From NCBI GenBank assembly GCA_001464495.1, contig LNDZ01000033.1, positions 186,001 to 250,000 on the forward strand: a stretch of DNA of 64,000 bases, in the 5' to 3' direction. Source of the DNA: Betaproteobacteria bacterium Ga0074130. Its GTDB lineage: Bacteria; Pseudomonadota; Gammaproteobacteria; Burkholderiales; Rhodocyclaceae. The position numbers and the translations under genes were made by a program. A model generated the notes under the pieces. The model worked only from the letters and a program-made list of their open reading frames with translations. It was not told the DNA's origin and made no database searches. How positions within the stretch are numbered: the stretch's first letter is position 1; the number at the start of each line of letters is the position of its first letter. Below are positions 55,880-64,000 of this stretch, in pieces.

Positions 55880-56254
55880 ATGGACGACACTACGCCCACG
55901 AGCGATGCTGCGCCTGAAAACGAAGCTGTTGCCGTTGTATATGAAGACTTCAAGACAGGATTGCCGCTTGGCCGCTACCGCCTGATCGTCAATCCAGACA
56001 AGGCCTATCGATACATACGCCATCGCTTGTTCATCAATGGCGTATCGGTGCCAATGATGGGTATCGGCATTGGTCTGGTGCTATGGGGTTATACCGTGAT
56101 TGGATTGACCATCGGTATCATCGGTTTGCTCTTGCGCAAGGTGGTTAAGTCGCAGGCACCGCGTATTCTTCTGCATCTTGCTCAGAACGATGCAAAAATC
56201 TATTACGAGTCGATTGAATACGAAATCATGGAAGTCCGCCTCGCGCGTGACTGA
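55880..56254 (+). CDS. Membrane protein of unknown function
   Basis: This 124-residue protein has one or two hydrophobic segments (about 58-86: VPMMGIGIGLVLWGYTVIG, then LTIGIIGLLLR) flanked by soluble parts. I recognise no family. The open frame continues upstream through the tRNA gene, so the ATG at 55880, which follows the tRNA by 23 bases, is the first sensible start. It lacks a strong ribosome-binding site. Confidence 0.65.
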   Translation: MDDTTPTSDAAPENEAVAVVYEDFKTGLPLGRYRLIVNPDKAYRYIRHRLFINGVSVPMMGIGIGLVLWGYTVIGLTIGIIGLLLRKVVKSQAPRILLHLAQNDAKIYYESIEYEIMEVRLARD

Positions 56255-56273
56255 GTGATTAGGTCTCGGTGTT

Positions 56274-56624
56274 GTGAGTGAAATCACTGTCTACCATAAC
56301 CCGCGCTGTAGCAATTCGCGCGGTGTTCTGGAGATACTTCGTGCCGCCGGTCTCGAGCATGAGGTCATCGAGTACCTCGATACGCCACCTTCAAAAGCAA
56401 CGCTCACTGCCTTGCTTGCGGTCATGGGTTTATCTGCCCGTGAGCTTCTCCGGGCAAAGGAAACAGTCTATGTTGAGCTAGACCTCGGCAAAGCTGCATG
56501 GACGGCGGAGGAACTGATCAACTTCATGGTGGCCTACCCCGTACTGATCAATCGGCCTATTGTGGTCACGCCCAAAGGCGTGCGTCTGTGCCGCCCACCG
56601 GAAGTTGTCCACGAGATACTTTAA
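56274..56624 (+). CDS. Arsenate reductase, glutaredoxin-dependent ArsC family
   Basis: This 116-residue thioredoxin-fold protein starts with GTG. The active-site loop is YHNPRCSNSRGVLEIL with the single catalytic Cys12, and NRPIVVTPKGVRLCRPPE matches the ArsC (YffB/ArsC) C-terminal part. It would use glutathione and glutaredoxin. It is unlinked to the arsenic operon at 33.7-36.5 kb and unrelated to the reductase there. Its stop overlaps the convergent flavin reductase stop by 4 bases. Confidence 0.9.
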   Translation: MSEITVYHNPRCSNSRGVLEILRAAGLEHEVIEYLDTPPSKATLTALLAVMGLSARELLRAKETVYVELDLGKAAWTAEELINFMVAYPVLINRPIVVTPKGVRLCRPPEVVHEIL

Positions 56625-57112
56625 GGCTGAATGTGTGCGTAGTTGCTGGCGAAAAACAGTAGCGGTGCATCAAGACTGGCCTGATAGTGTTCAACCTTGC
56701 CGACCAAGATGAGATGGTCGCCGCCCGGGTATTGCGCCGCATTACTACATTCGAAGGTGGCAACGCAGCCGGGCAGGAGCGGAACGCCCCCTGTGCCGCG
56801 GCTGTAATCCAAGCCTGCAAATTTATCAGCACTCGGATTGGCAAAGCGATTGGAGATGTCTTCCTGGTCGGCCGACAGCACATGAATTGCATAGTGGCTG
56901 CAATCGCGGAAGCTGGCGAAGGAGGGGGTGCCTAGGCCAATGCACCAGAGCACCAGTGGTGGTTCCAGTGACACCGAGGTAAATGAATTGACAGTAATGC
57001 CAGTTGGTTTTCCTGACGCATCAAGCGCAGTGATGACAGTCACCCCGGTGGCAAAGCTGCCGAAGGCTTGGCGCAGAGCTGCAGGATTGAAGTTTGATTT
57101 CTCTGTGGACAT
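56621..57112 (-). CDS. Flavin reductase-like domain protein
   Basis: This 163-residue protein belongs to the flavin reductase/FMN-binding split-barrel family, whose members supply reduced flavin to monooxygenases. It has LRQAFGSFATGVTVITALD, GITVNSFTSVSLEPPLVLWC and GGDHLILVGKVEHYQ. The ATG at 57112 is preferred to an in-frame start 7 codons upstream. No monooxygenase partner gene is nearby. Confidence 0.9.
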   Translation of the reverse strand: MSTEKSNFNPAALRQAFGSFATGVTVITALDASGKPTGITVNSFTSVSLEPPLVLWCIGLGTPSFASFRDCSHYAIHVLSADQEDISNRFANPSADKFAGLDYSRGTGGVPLLPGCVATFECSNAAQYPGGDHLILVGKVEHYQASLDAPLLFFASNYAHIQP

Positions 57113-57281
57113 TGTTGTTTGCGTGTTGAACAAGGGACCCCCTTGCTGGATCGCCTACATAGACAGCGTTATCGGGCTGGTCGGCATGTACAGAAACACT
57201 GTGTCCATGCTTTCAATTGCCGTATTGCTGTCACTGCTGGTCTAGAATTCAGTCTTTTGCATTTGCCCGCCCGGGAAAATC

Positions 57282-58487
57282 ATGAGCTCTCCCCGTATTG
57301 GAACGCCCCTGTCACCGTCTGCCACTCGCGTCATGTTGCTGGGCTGCGGCGAACTTGGCAAAGAAGTCATTATCGCATTGCAGCGCCTTGGCTGTGAGGT
57401 CATTGGCGTGGATCGTTATCCCGATGCGCCGGGCATGCAGGTGGCGCACCGCAGCCATGTCATCAATATGACCGATGGCGTCGCTTTGCGTCAGCTGGTA
57501 GAGCAAGAAAAGCCACATTTCATCGTGCCCGAAATCGAGGCCATTGCGACGGATACGCTGGCAGAAATCGAAGCTGCAGCATTGGCAACCGTGGTTCCGA
57601 CTGCACGGGCTACGCAACTGACCATGAATCGCGAAGGCATTCGCCGTCTGGCCGCTGAGACCCTTGGCTTGCCAACCTCGCCCTACCGTTTTGCCGATAC
57701 GCAGGAGGCACTGCAGGCAGGTGCTGATGCTGTGGGCTACCCCTGTGTGGTCAAGCCCGTGATGTCATCGTCGGGCAAGGGACAATCGGTAATGCGTTCG
57801 GTCGCCGATGTTGCCAAGGCATGGAATCACGCCATGGATGGCGGTCGGGTGAAGAGCGGCCGCGTCATTGTCGAAGGGTTCATTGACTTTGAGTACGAAA
57901 TCACCTTGCTGACAGTGCGCGCAGATAACGCACAGGGCGTCACAGAAACCCAATTCTGCGAGCCCATCGGACATATTCAGAAGGACGGTGATTACATCGA
58001 GTCTTGGCAACCGATGGCGATGTCACCGGTGGCTTTGCAGAAGTCGCGTGAAGTCGCGCGTGCAGTGACTGAAAATCTCGGCGGGCGTGGCTTGTTTGGC
58101 GTTGAATTATTCGTCAAGGGTGATGAGGTCTGGTTCTCTGAAGTCAGCCCGCGTCCACATGACACCGGCTTGGTCACATTGGCTTCGCAGCGTTATTCCG
58201 AGTTTGAGCTGCATGCCCGTGCAATCCTTGGCTTGCCAGTGGACGCATCGCTGCGTGCGCCGGGTGCATCGGCTGTGATTTACGGCGGCATCGATGCAAC
58301 CGGCATCGCCTTCGATGGCGTGGCAGATGCATTGGCTGTGCCCGAATCGGATCTACGCCTATTCGGTAAACCCGAAAGCTTCGTTAAGCGACGCATGGGC
58401 GTTGCTGTCGCCATCGGCAAAGACACCGACGAAGCCCGCAACCGCGCCAAGCTGGCGGCCAGCAAAGTCAAACCCGTCGCACGCTGA
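57282..58487 (+). CDS. purT: Formate-dependent phosphoribosylglycinamide formyltransferase
   Basis: PurT formylates GAR using formate and ATP, an alternative to the folate enzyme PurN in purine synthesis. The 401-residue ATP-grasp protein has [44 protein letters not shown] and [16 protein letters not shown]. mutY begins within its stop codon (TGATG). Confidence 0.96.
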   Translation: MSSPRIGTPLSPSATRVMLLGCGELGKEVIIALQRLGCEVIGVDRYPDAPGMQVAHRSHVINMTDGVALRQLVEQEKPHFIVPEIEAIATDTLAEIEAAALATVVPTARATQLTMNREGIRRLAAETLGLPTSPYRFADTQEALQAGADAVGYPCVVKPVMSSSGKGQSVMRSVADVAKAWNHAMDGGRVKSGRVIVEGFIDFEYEITLLTVRADNAQGVTETQFCEPIGHIQKDGDYIESWQPMAMSPVALQKSREVARAVTENLGGRGLFGVELFVKGDEVWFSEVSPRPHDTGLVTLASQRYSEFELHARAILGLPVDASLRAPGASAVIYGGIDATGIAFDGVADALAVPESDLRLFGKPESFVKRRMGVAVAIGKDTDEARNRAKLAASKVKPVAR

Positions 58488-59533
58488 TGCACAGTGATTT
58501 TGCGCAGCGCCTGATTGCCTGGCATGCGCAGCATGGGCGCAAAGGGCTGCCCTGGCAAAACACGCGTGATCCCTACCGCGTCTGGCTGTCCGAGATCATG
58601 CTGCAGCAGACGCAGGTTACAACCGTCATCCCGTATTACCAGCGTTTCCTTGCGCGCTTCCCGACACTGACTGATCTGGCTGCTGCACCGGTGGACGACG
58701 TCATGCCTTTGTGGAGCGGCCTAGGCTATTACGCACGTGCGCGCAATCTGCACAAGTGCGCGCAAGCAGTGGTTGCAAAGCATGGTGGTGCGTTTCCTGC
58801 CGATGCCAGCCTGATTGCCGAGCTACCCGGCATCGGCCGCTCTACAGCGAATGCGATTGCTAGCTTCTGCTTTGGTGCGCAGACCCCAATTCTCGATGGC
58901 AATGTGAAGCGCGTTTTCGCGCGATGCTTCGGCATTGAAGGCTTCCCCGGCACCCAGCAAGTTGAGAAGGCCATGTGGGCGCTGGCCGAGTCGCTTATGC
59001 CAGCGCAAGACACGGGCGTGTATACACAGGCACAAATGGATCTGGGCGCGACCGTGTGTACGCGCGGCAAGCCCTTGTGTGGGCGCTGTCCGCTGGCTGA
59101 TAAGTGTGTCGCCTATCGCGACAATCGTATCGCTGAGCTGCCCATGCCGCGGCCGAAGAAAACAGTACCGGAACGCGAAAGCTGTTTTCTGCTGATGCAG
59201 GGCGCGGCCGGCATCCTGCTTGAACAACGTCCACCGAGTGGTATCTGGGGCGGCATGCTGTGCTTGCCAGAACTGCCAGCGGGTGATGATCCTAGCCACT
59301 ACGCGCAACAACACTATGGCGCGACCATTACTCAGTGGGAGGAGTTGCCAGCATTGCGGCACACTTTCACCCATTTCCATCTGACATTGCGACCGCTGCT
59401 GGCACGTAATGCCACTTCGACTGCGGTGAGTGAGAACCGCCTACGTTGGTTGTCTCCCACCGACTATGCGTCAGCGGCGCTCCCTGCACCCATACGCATC
59501 TTGCTTGAGCGCGTACCGCCGGCTGTCACTTAA
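58487..59533 (+). CDS. mutY: Adenine DNA glycosylase MutY
   Basis: MutY removes adenine mispaired with 8-oxoguanine. The 348-residue protein has catalytic Glu36 (WLSEIMLQQTQV), the helix-hairpin-helix LPGIGRSTANAIASF, catalytic Asp137 (LDGNVKR), a 4Fe-4S cluster loop (C-x6-C-x2-C-x5-C at VCTRGKPLCGRCPLADKC) and a C-terminal NUDIX-like domain (about 230-340). It is coupled to purT by a one-base overlap. Confidence 0.97.
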   Translation: MHSDFAQRLIAWHAQHGRKGLPWQNTRDPYRVWLSEIMLQQTQVTTVIPYYQRFLARFPTLTDLAAAPVDDVMPLWSGLGYYARARNLHKCAQAVVAKHGGAFPADASLIAELPGIGRSTANAIASFCFGAQTPILDGNVKRVFARCFGIEGFPGTQQVEKAMWALAESLMPAQDTGVYTQAQMDLGATVCTRGKPLCGRCPLADKCVAYRDNRIAELPMPRPKKTVPERESCFLLMQGAAGILLEQRPPSGIWGGMLCLPELPAGDDPSHYAQQHYGATITQWEELPALRHTFTHFHLTLRPLLARNATSTAVSENRLRWLSPTDYASAALPAPIRILLERVPPAVT

Positions 59534-59657
59534 AAATGATGCTGCTCGTATTGGTTTGGTGCCAATTCCGAAGCCCATAAGTAGTATCAAGATGGGCGCT
59601 ATTCGAGTTTTGCCAAGCGTTGCGAGCAGTGAACGGTAGAGATATAAGGCTAAGTCA

Positions 59658-60218
59658 ATGAAAGAGCGTTGTCCCTGGTGTGGTGATGATCCCTTGTATG
59701 TGAAGTATCACGATGAAGAGTGGGGCAAGCCCTGCCACGATGAGCGCACGCTCTTTGAAATGCTGATCCTCGAAGGCGCGCAGGCCGGGTTGTCGTGGAT
59801 CACGATCTTGCGGAAGCGGGATAACTATCGCAAGGCTTTCGACAACTTTGATGTGGGTAAGATTGCCCGCTATACGGAGCGCGACGTTGAGCGGCTGATG
59901 AATGATGCCGGTATCGTGCGCAACCGGCTCAAGATTAATGCCACGATCACCAATGCCCGTGCCTATCTCACGCTATGTGAGGAGGTCGGTGGGCTGGATG
60001 CCTACCTGTGGCGATATGTCGATGGGGTTCCTTTGCAGCCGAGTTTAAGCAGTATGGCTACGGTGCCCGCCAGCACCCCCTTATCCGACCGTATTTCCAA
60101 AGACCTCAAGAAGCGCGGCTTCAAGTTCGTTGGCTCAACTATTATCTATGCCTACATGCAGGCGATAGGCATGACCAATGATCATATTGCCACCTGCCCG
60201 CAGCGGGGCTGGGCTTAG
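59658..60218 (+). CDS. tag: DNA-3-methyladenine glycosylase I
   Basis: Tag excises 3-methyladenine from DNA. The 186-residue protein starts with the zinc-binding CPWCGDDPLYVKYHDEEWG, followed by LILEGAQAGLSWITIL and a C-terminal HxxxC (DHIATCPQR) completing the zinc site. With mutY just upstream this is a small DNA base-repair cluster. Its stop overlaps the convergent ntrX stop by 4 bases. Confidence 0.96.
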   Translation: MKERCPWCGDDPLYVKYHDEEWGKPCHDERTLFEMLILEGAQAGLSWITILRKRDNYRKAFDNFDVGKIARYTERDVERLMNDAGIVRNRLKINATITNARAYLTLCEEVGGLDAYLWRYVDGVPLQPSLSSMATVPASTPLSDRISKDLKKRGFKFVGSTIIYAYMQAIGMTNDHIATCPQRGWA

Positions 60219-61444
60219 CGAATACCTAGATCCTTCAGCTTGCGGTAAAGGTGAGTCCGCTCAAGACCGGTTTTTTCGGCCAGTCGCGTCATGTTGCTGC
60301 CATCGACAGCTAGGTGGTATTCGAAGTACATACGTTCGAACACTTCGCGGGCTTCGCGCAGCGGCAGGTCCATTACCTCTGGTGGCAAGCCAGGCAGGGG
60401 ATTGCTGGGATCGTGTCCCAACAGGCGCGCTACTTCGTCACCCGCAATTTCCTCTTCGATTGCACCTAGCGCCAACGACTTGATCACACCCCGCAGCTCG
60501 CTGTAACCGCCAGGCCACGTGTGCTGACGCAAGCCGTTTTGTGCAGCGGTTGAAAGTCGGCGTGTAGGGGCTTCTCCCGCCTCAACCAACAGCGTCAGTA
60601 GCTGAGCGGCGATATCCGGAATTTCATCCTTGATTTCGAGTAGTGTAGGCACGCCCAGCGCCACGTCGGATAGGCGCTTCAACGCAGCCTCTTCCCAGCC
60701 GCTGGCGACCAGTGCAGCGTGATCTAAGCTGCTGGCAACGACCATGCGCATGCCCAACTTATCAAGACGGTCGGCGGCGAAGATCAGGTTCTTCTGCTGC
60801 AGGCGAGTGAGACGACCAATTTCCTCGGCATACAAAATCCCGCCATGCGCCGCTTGCAGGGCATCCAGCGACAGCGGGTTAGAGTCGGCAGACAGATCCA
60901 GCCAAGCCTTGCCCGGCGTGTGTAACGTCCGCGCGACCAACTCAGCGATGCTGCCATTGCCACAACGCAACATGATCAGGCGGCTGCTCGCAGCGATCTG
61001 ATCCACACGGCGCTTGAGATCGCGCAACGGACCCGAGCGGGAGAATGCCGCTAGCGACAAGCCTGTTGCAGCGGGGCGCGTTGTGCGCTCAAGGCCGCGT
61101 TTCACGCCGGCCAGCAGCTTCTGCATCCCAATTGGCTTTTCGAGGAAGTCGAGTGCGCCGATCTTGGTGGCTTCCACAGCCGTTTCGATCGAGGCGTGAC
61201 CGGACATCATGATCACTGGCATGTTCAGATGCCCGTTCGCGCTCCACTCCTTAAGCAGCGTGATGCCATCCGTGTCGGGCATCCAGATGTCGAGCAATAC
61301 GAGATCGGGGCGGCGCACCTCGCGAGCAATGCGCGCCTCGGTGGCGTTCTCGGCGACGACAACATCATGCCCTTCATCGCGGAGAATTTCCGATAGCAGT
61401 TCGCGGATACCGATTTCGTCATCAACAACCAGAATGTTTGCCAT
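60215..61444 (-). CDS. ntrX: NtrX-type response regulator with degenerate AAA+ domain
   Basis: This 409-residue response regulator has a receiver domain (1-120) with phospho-Asp52 (LVLLDIWMPDTDG) and a Fis-type DNA-binding domain (about 370-409, MTRLAEKTGLERTHLYRKLK). The central domain is shorter than in NtrC relatives: the Walker A site is reduced to RCGNGSIAE, no GAFTGA loop is present, and the Walker B region reads GGILYAEEIG. It therefore probably cannot hydrolyse ATP or open sigma-54 promoters and may act as a direct activator or repressor. Its partner NtrY is encoded upstream, with a 95-base gap. Confidence 0.92.
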   Translation of the reverse strand: MANILVVDDEIGIRELLSEILRDEGHDVVVAENATEARIAREVRRPDLVLLDIWMPDTDGITLLKEWSANGHLNMPVIMMSGHASIETAVEATKIGALDFLEKPIGMQKLLAGVKRGLERTTRPAATGLSLAAFSRSGPLRDLKRRVDQIAASSRLIMLRCGNGSIAELVARTLHTPGKAWLDLSADSNPLSLDALQAAHGGILYAEEIGRLTRLQQKNLIFAADRLDKLGMRMVVASSLDHAALVASGWEEAALKRLSDVALGVPTLLEIKDEIPDIAAQLLTLLVEAGEAPTRRLSTAAQNGLRQHTWPGGYSELRGVIKSLALGAIEEEIAGDEVARLLGHDPSNPLPGLPPEVMDLPLREAREVFERMYFEYHLAVDGSNMTRLAEKTGLERTHLYRKLKDLGIR

Positions 61445-61539
61445 ATTTTATTTATCCATTCCCCATCGCTTTTCAAATGAAAAGCAAAACTACAGTGTGT
61501 CGCACACGCGGTGCAATGCCAGATTGCTCAAGTCCGCCG

Positions 61540-63636
61540 CTATGCCGCTAGCGGTAGTCGTATCGTTATTTCCGCACCACCGCTCTCGCGGTTGCCGATG
61601 CGGATTTCTCCCTTGTGGTCATCCACAATTTTCTTGACGATGGCAAGGCCGAGTCCAGTGCCCTTGGCCTTACTGGTTACATACGGCTCGAAAGCGCGCG
61701 CCAGCATTTGTGGTGGAAAGCCGGTGCCATTGTCACAGACGGTCAAGGTCGTGCCCTGTGGGTCTGCGTGTGTGGCAATGATAATCCGCGGCGTTTCATT
61801 ATCACTCAACGCATCTTGTGCATTGCGGAGCAGATTATGTATCACTTGACGCATTTGGTTGGCATCTGCAGAGACGGGGTGTAGATCGTCAGCCAAGTTG
61901 GTTTCGATCCGCACCTTGGCATTTTCATACAGACCGAGCACATCATGTACGAGGGCATTGAGGTCCACGGTCTTGAGTACAGGCGGGGGGGTTCGCGCGT
62001 AGTCGCGGAACTCATTGACCATGTTTTTTAGCGCTTCGACCTGATTAACGATGGTCTGGCTGGCACGCTCAAGCATTTCGCGGCCAGCTTGATCGAGCTT
62101 GTCCGCCAGCTTGAGTTGCAGGCGTTCGGCAGAAAGCTGGATTGGGGTGAGCGGGTTCTTGATCTCATGCGCCAGCCGGCGGGCCACTTCGCCCCAGGCC
62201 GCAGTCCGTTGTGCCGAGAGCAGATCCGTAATGTTGTCGAACACGACAACATGCCCTTCGCCGCCGCTCGTCGGTAGGGTGGTACCGCGCACCAGCAGGG
62301 TTTGCGTCATGCCTTCACTGATGTCGATTTCGACCTGTTGTTGCCAGTCGCCGGTGTGGGTGCGGAAGCCTTCAAGAATGGCATCGCAGAGCGGGCGATG
62401 TAGCGGCCAGTCGTTCAGCGGCAGATTTTCCACAGACACCAGATCATTGCGCAGAATGCTGATGGCACCGAGATTGGCGGCGCGCATGACAAAGCGACCA
62501 TCAAAAGCAATTACACCCGCAGATAGATTGCCGAGCACGCTTTCCAGATATGCACGTGCGGCTTCGGTCGCCGCGCGATGACGTTCGGTTTCGCGTCGTG
62601 CATCATCCAGCTGCCGCGTCATCTGGTTGAAGGAGCGAGTGAGAATACCCAACTCGTCGTTGGATTCAATCGCGGCACGGGGCGTGTAGTCACCGGCAGC
62701 CACGGCCTGCGTACCTTCCGCCAAAATCAGCAAGGGGTGCGCCAGCTTTTCGGCGAGCAGGAAGGCTAATGCGATGGCCGCAAATAGAGCGAGCAATAAG
62801 GTGAGGGTGAGGGTTAGTGTGTAAATGCGCTTGAGACCTTCTTTGCCGATCTGCAACTCCTGATAGTCACGATAGGCATCTTCCACGCTGGCAGCGCTAC
62901 CCGCGAGATACACGGGGACTACATCAGTCAGCTGCAATACACGGGTTTGCCCATCCATACCGAAGATCGGTACCAGCGCGCGCACCATCAGCCCATCAGC
63001 GGCATCGCCTTCGGTCATGGCGATCCCTTGCCCTTGCCGTGCCTGCCGCAGCTGTGCTGGTGTTGGTAGTGGGGGGAGCAGACTTTCATCGCTGGCTGTG
63101 GCGCTCACCAATGCCTGACCTGAGGGCGAGAACAGCGTCATGGTCATGACATTGGTGCGTTCACGTAGGCGCGCTAAGCGCGCAGGCGCAACGAAATCGC
63201 TGTCGCCCAACTCAAGCGAAAGCGTGCGGCCGCGTGTGAGCAGCTCGGTCTGTTGCGCATCAAGAACGCTACGCCCAAGCGCCAAGCCCCCTTCAAGCGC
63301 ATTGTCGACGCGCACATCAAACCAAGACTCAATACTGTTCACGGCGAATTGCATTGACACGCCATAGACCAGTGCGCCGGGCAACACCGCCATCAGGCCG
63401 AGCATGAGCATCAGGCGCACCTTGAGCCGCGAGCCGAACACGCCAGCGCGATATTCCCGGCGCAGCAGCAGCAGACGGCGACCAACCAACCCGAGTAGGC
63501 CCATGGCGATCAGTGCATTGGCGCCCAGCAGCCACGGGTAGTGACGAGCGAACAAGGGGCTATTGGCGCTGGCCGAGGCCAGCAGGAAAAGCAGGACTGC
63601 ACCAATGGCAAGAATGACAACCAGCGCTGCTCTCAC
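61540..63636 (-). CDS. ntrY: NtrY-type membrane sensor histidine kinase
   Basis: NtrY phosphorylates NtrX; the pair is tied to nitrogen metabolism, respiration or envelope functions in various proteobacteria. The 698-residue protein has three N-terminal membrane helices (about 3-25, 33-52, 75-96), a periplasmic sensor region, a fourth helix near 280-300, a HAMP domain, a PAS-like domain, the H box RRLAHEIKNPLTPIQLSAE and an ATPase domain (NLLRNAQDAL, DNGTGFP, KGTGLGLAIVKKI). It overlaps the DUF4390 gene by 4 bases. Confidence 0.95.
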   Translation of the reverse strand: MRAALVVILAIGAVLLFLLASASANSPLFARHYPWLLGANALIAMGLLGLVGRRLLLLRREYRAGVFGSRLKVRLMLMLGLMAVLPGALVYGVSMQFAVNSIESWFDVRVDNALEGGLALGRSVLDAQQTELLTRGRTLSLELGDSDFVAPARLARLRERTNVMTMTLFSPSGQALVSATASDESLLPPLPTPAQLRQARQGQGIAMTEGDAADGLMVRALVPIFGMDGQTRVLQLTDVVPVYLAGSAASVEDAYRDYQELQIGKEGLKRIYTLTLTLTLLLALFAAIALAFLLAEKLAHPLLILAEGTQAVAAGDYTPRAAIESNDELGILTRSFNQMTRQLDDARRETERHRAATEAARAYLESVLGNLSAGVIAFDGRFVMRAANLGAISILRNDLVSVENLPLNDWPLHRPLCDAILEGFRTHTGDWQQQVEIDISEGMTQTLLVRGTTLPTSGGEGHVVVFDNITDLLSAQRTAAWGEVARRLAHEIKNPLTPIQLSAERLQLKLADKLDQAGREMLERASQTIVNQVEALKNMVNEFRDYARTPPPVLKTVDLNALVHDVLGLYENAKVRIETNLADDLHPVSADANQMRQVIHNLLRNAQDALSDNETPRIIIATHADPQGTTLTVCDNGTGFPPQMLARAFEPYVTSKAKGTGLGLAIVKKIVDDHKGEIRIGNRESGGAEITIRLPLAA

Positions 63637-64000
63637 GGCTTGAACTCACCTGTGGGAGCGGATTGAGGTGCTGGAGAAGGCGGTGTTGCCACGTAATTCC
63701 AGCGCATGACACGGCTTTCCATCTGCCAGTCGCGATTGGCGATGGCATCAACCTGAAGGGGTTTTGGTAACTGATTGCGGTCCAGCGTCATGCGCATGCC
63801 GGCTGCATAAGTCTCACCAATTTTGAGCACGCCACGCTCCGCAATTTGCAAATCAACGAAGCGCGAGAGTACGCGCAAGGCCTCATCCAGCGTGCTGAAG
63901 TTGCGGTGCAGATTGCCAGTGGTCAGGCGATACTGCCTTGTCAGCGCCGTATAGGCGAGTCGATAAGTGGCAGTCCGCGTGGCAACCAGCTCATTCGACC
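63633..64000 (-). CDS. DUF4390 protein, C-terminal part only
   Basis: The reading frame is open from the window edge and gives the last 121 residues of a protein containing TYRLAYTALTRQYRLTTGNL, FSTLDEALRVLS and RDWQMESRVMRWNYV, matching the DUF4390 proteins encoded before ntrY in betaproteobacteria. The N terminus lies beyond the window. The function is unknown. In related genomes rsmB precedes it, so rsmB is expected just outside the right edge. Confidence 0.88.
   Translation of the reverse strand, partial: SNELVATRTATYRLAYTALTRQYRLTTGNLHRNFSTLDEALRVLSRFVDLQIAERGVLKIGETYAAGMRMTLDRNQLPKPLQVDAIANRDWQMESRVMRWNYVATPPSPAPQSAPTGEFKP

Noticed and set aside
61468..61485. Palindrome GCTTTTC-AAAT-GAAAAGC in the ntrX-ntrY gap as a regulator site
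   Set aside because: It is as likely to be an RNA hairpin in the intercistronic region; no consensus or second copy supports an operator.
61500..61520. Possible NtrC half-site in the ntrX-ntrY gap
   Set aside because: Only one half matches TGCAC/GTGCA; the 17-base dyad is not present.

Overview
The window is a 64 kb stretch of chromosome that reads as a betaproteobacterium. Marker arrangements are smg-dprA-LysM protein divergent from def-fmt, pilT-pilU beside yggS-proC-yggT, pyrB joined to an inactive dihydroorotase-like pyrC', ntrY-ntrX behind a DUF4390 gene, and a tandem sulfate uptake locus ending in cysB. I cannot place it below class from sequence alone. It is almost wholly coding, moderately GC-rich, and shows no prophage, IS element, CRISPR array or rRNA. 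There is one tRNA, tRNA-Gly(CCC).

Layout. 0-5.2 kb: smg, dprA and a LysM protein on the minus strand; def, fmt and htpX on the plus strand, htpX behind a sigma-32-like promoter. 5.5-12.5 kb: a TerC-family membrane protein, the pilus retraction ATPases PilU/PilT, yggS-proC-yggT, a small unknown gene and an AmpG-type transporter. 12.7-23.6 kb: metH, an unknown helical protein, yqgE-ruvX-pyrB-pyrC', a lone Lon-like AAA+ ATPase, a YqaA-type membrane protein and ilvA. 24-30.4 kb: a sulfate regulon of two sulfate-binding proteins with matching promoter elements, cysT-cysW-cysA and cysB. 30.5-33.4 kb: a DUF4087 protein, a guanidinium exporter under a guanidine-II riboswitch, pyrF and an exported alpha/beta hydrolase. 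33.7-36.5 kb: an arsenic operon arsR-arsI-arsC-aquaporin-arsH with an inverted-repeat operator and no efflux pump. 36.6-44.8 kb: 5-formyl-THF cyclo-ligase, a soluble lytic transglycosylase, an epimerase-like protein, cca, bioH-bioC, a fused lysozyme-inhibitor-type protein, a META-domain lipoprotein and a membrane protein. 44.9-51.1 kb: yicC divergent from a Ser/Thr kinase and PP2C phosphatase pair leading into rph-rdgB-hemW and an unusual signal peptidase I homologue. 51.1-60.2 kb: trmB, an exported unknown protein and thiG on the minus strand; an ammonium transporter gene behind a clear NtrC/sigma-54 control region; tRNA-Gly; small unknown genes; a second arsenate reductase; a flavin reductase; purT, mutY and tag. 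60.2-64 kb: ntrX, ntrY and the C-terminal part of a DUF4390 gene running off the edge.

The points most worth a second look are: the signal peptidase I homologue with Ser in place of the catalytic Lys; the ammonium transporter promoter with two overlapping NtrC sites and a textbook sigma-54 box; the guanidine-II riboswitch before gdx; the pump-less arsenic operon that pairs a C-As lyase-type protein with an aquaporin; NtrX with a degenerate AAA+ core; the Lon-like ATPase without a protease; and the separation of def-fmt-htpX from DUF4390-ntrY-ntrX, which suggests a large inversion.
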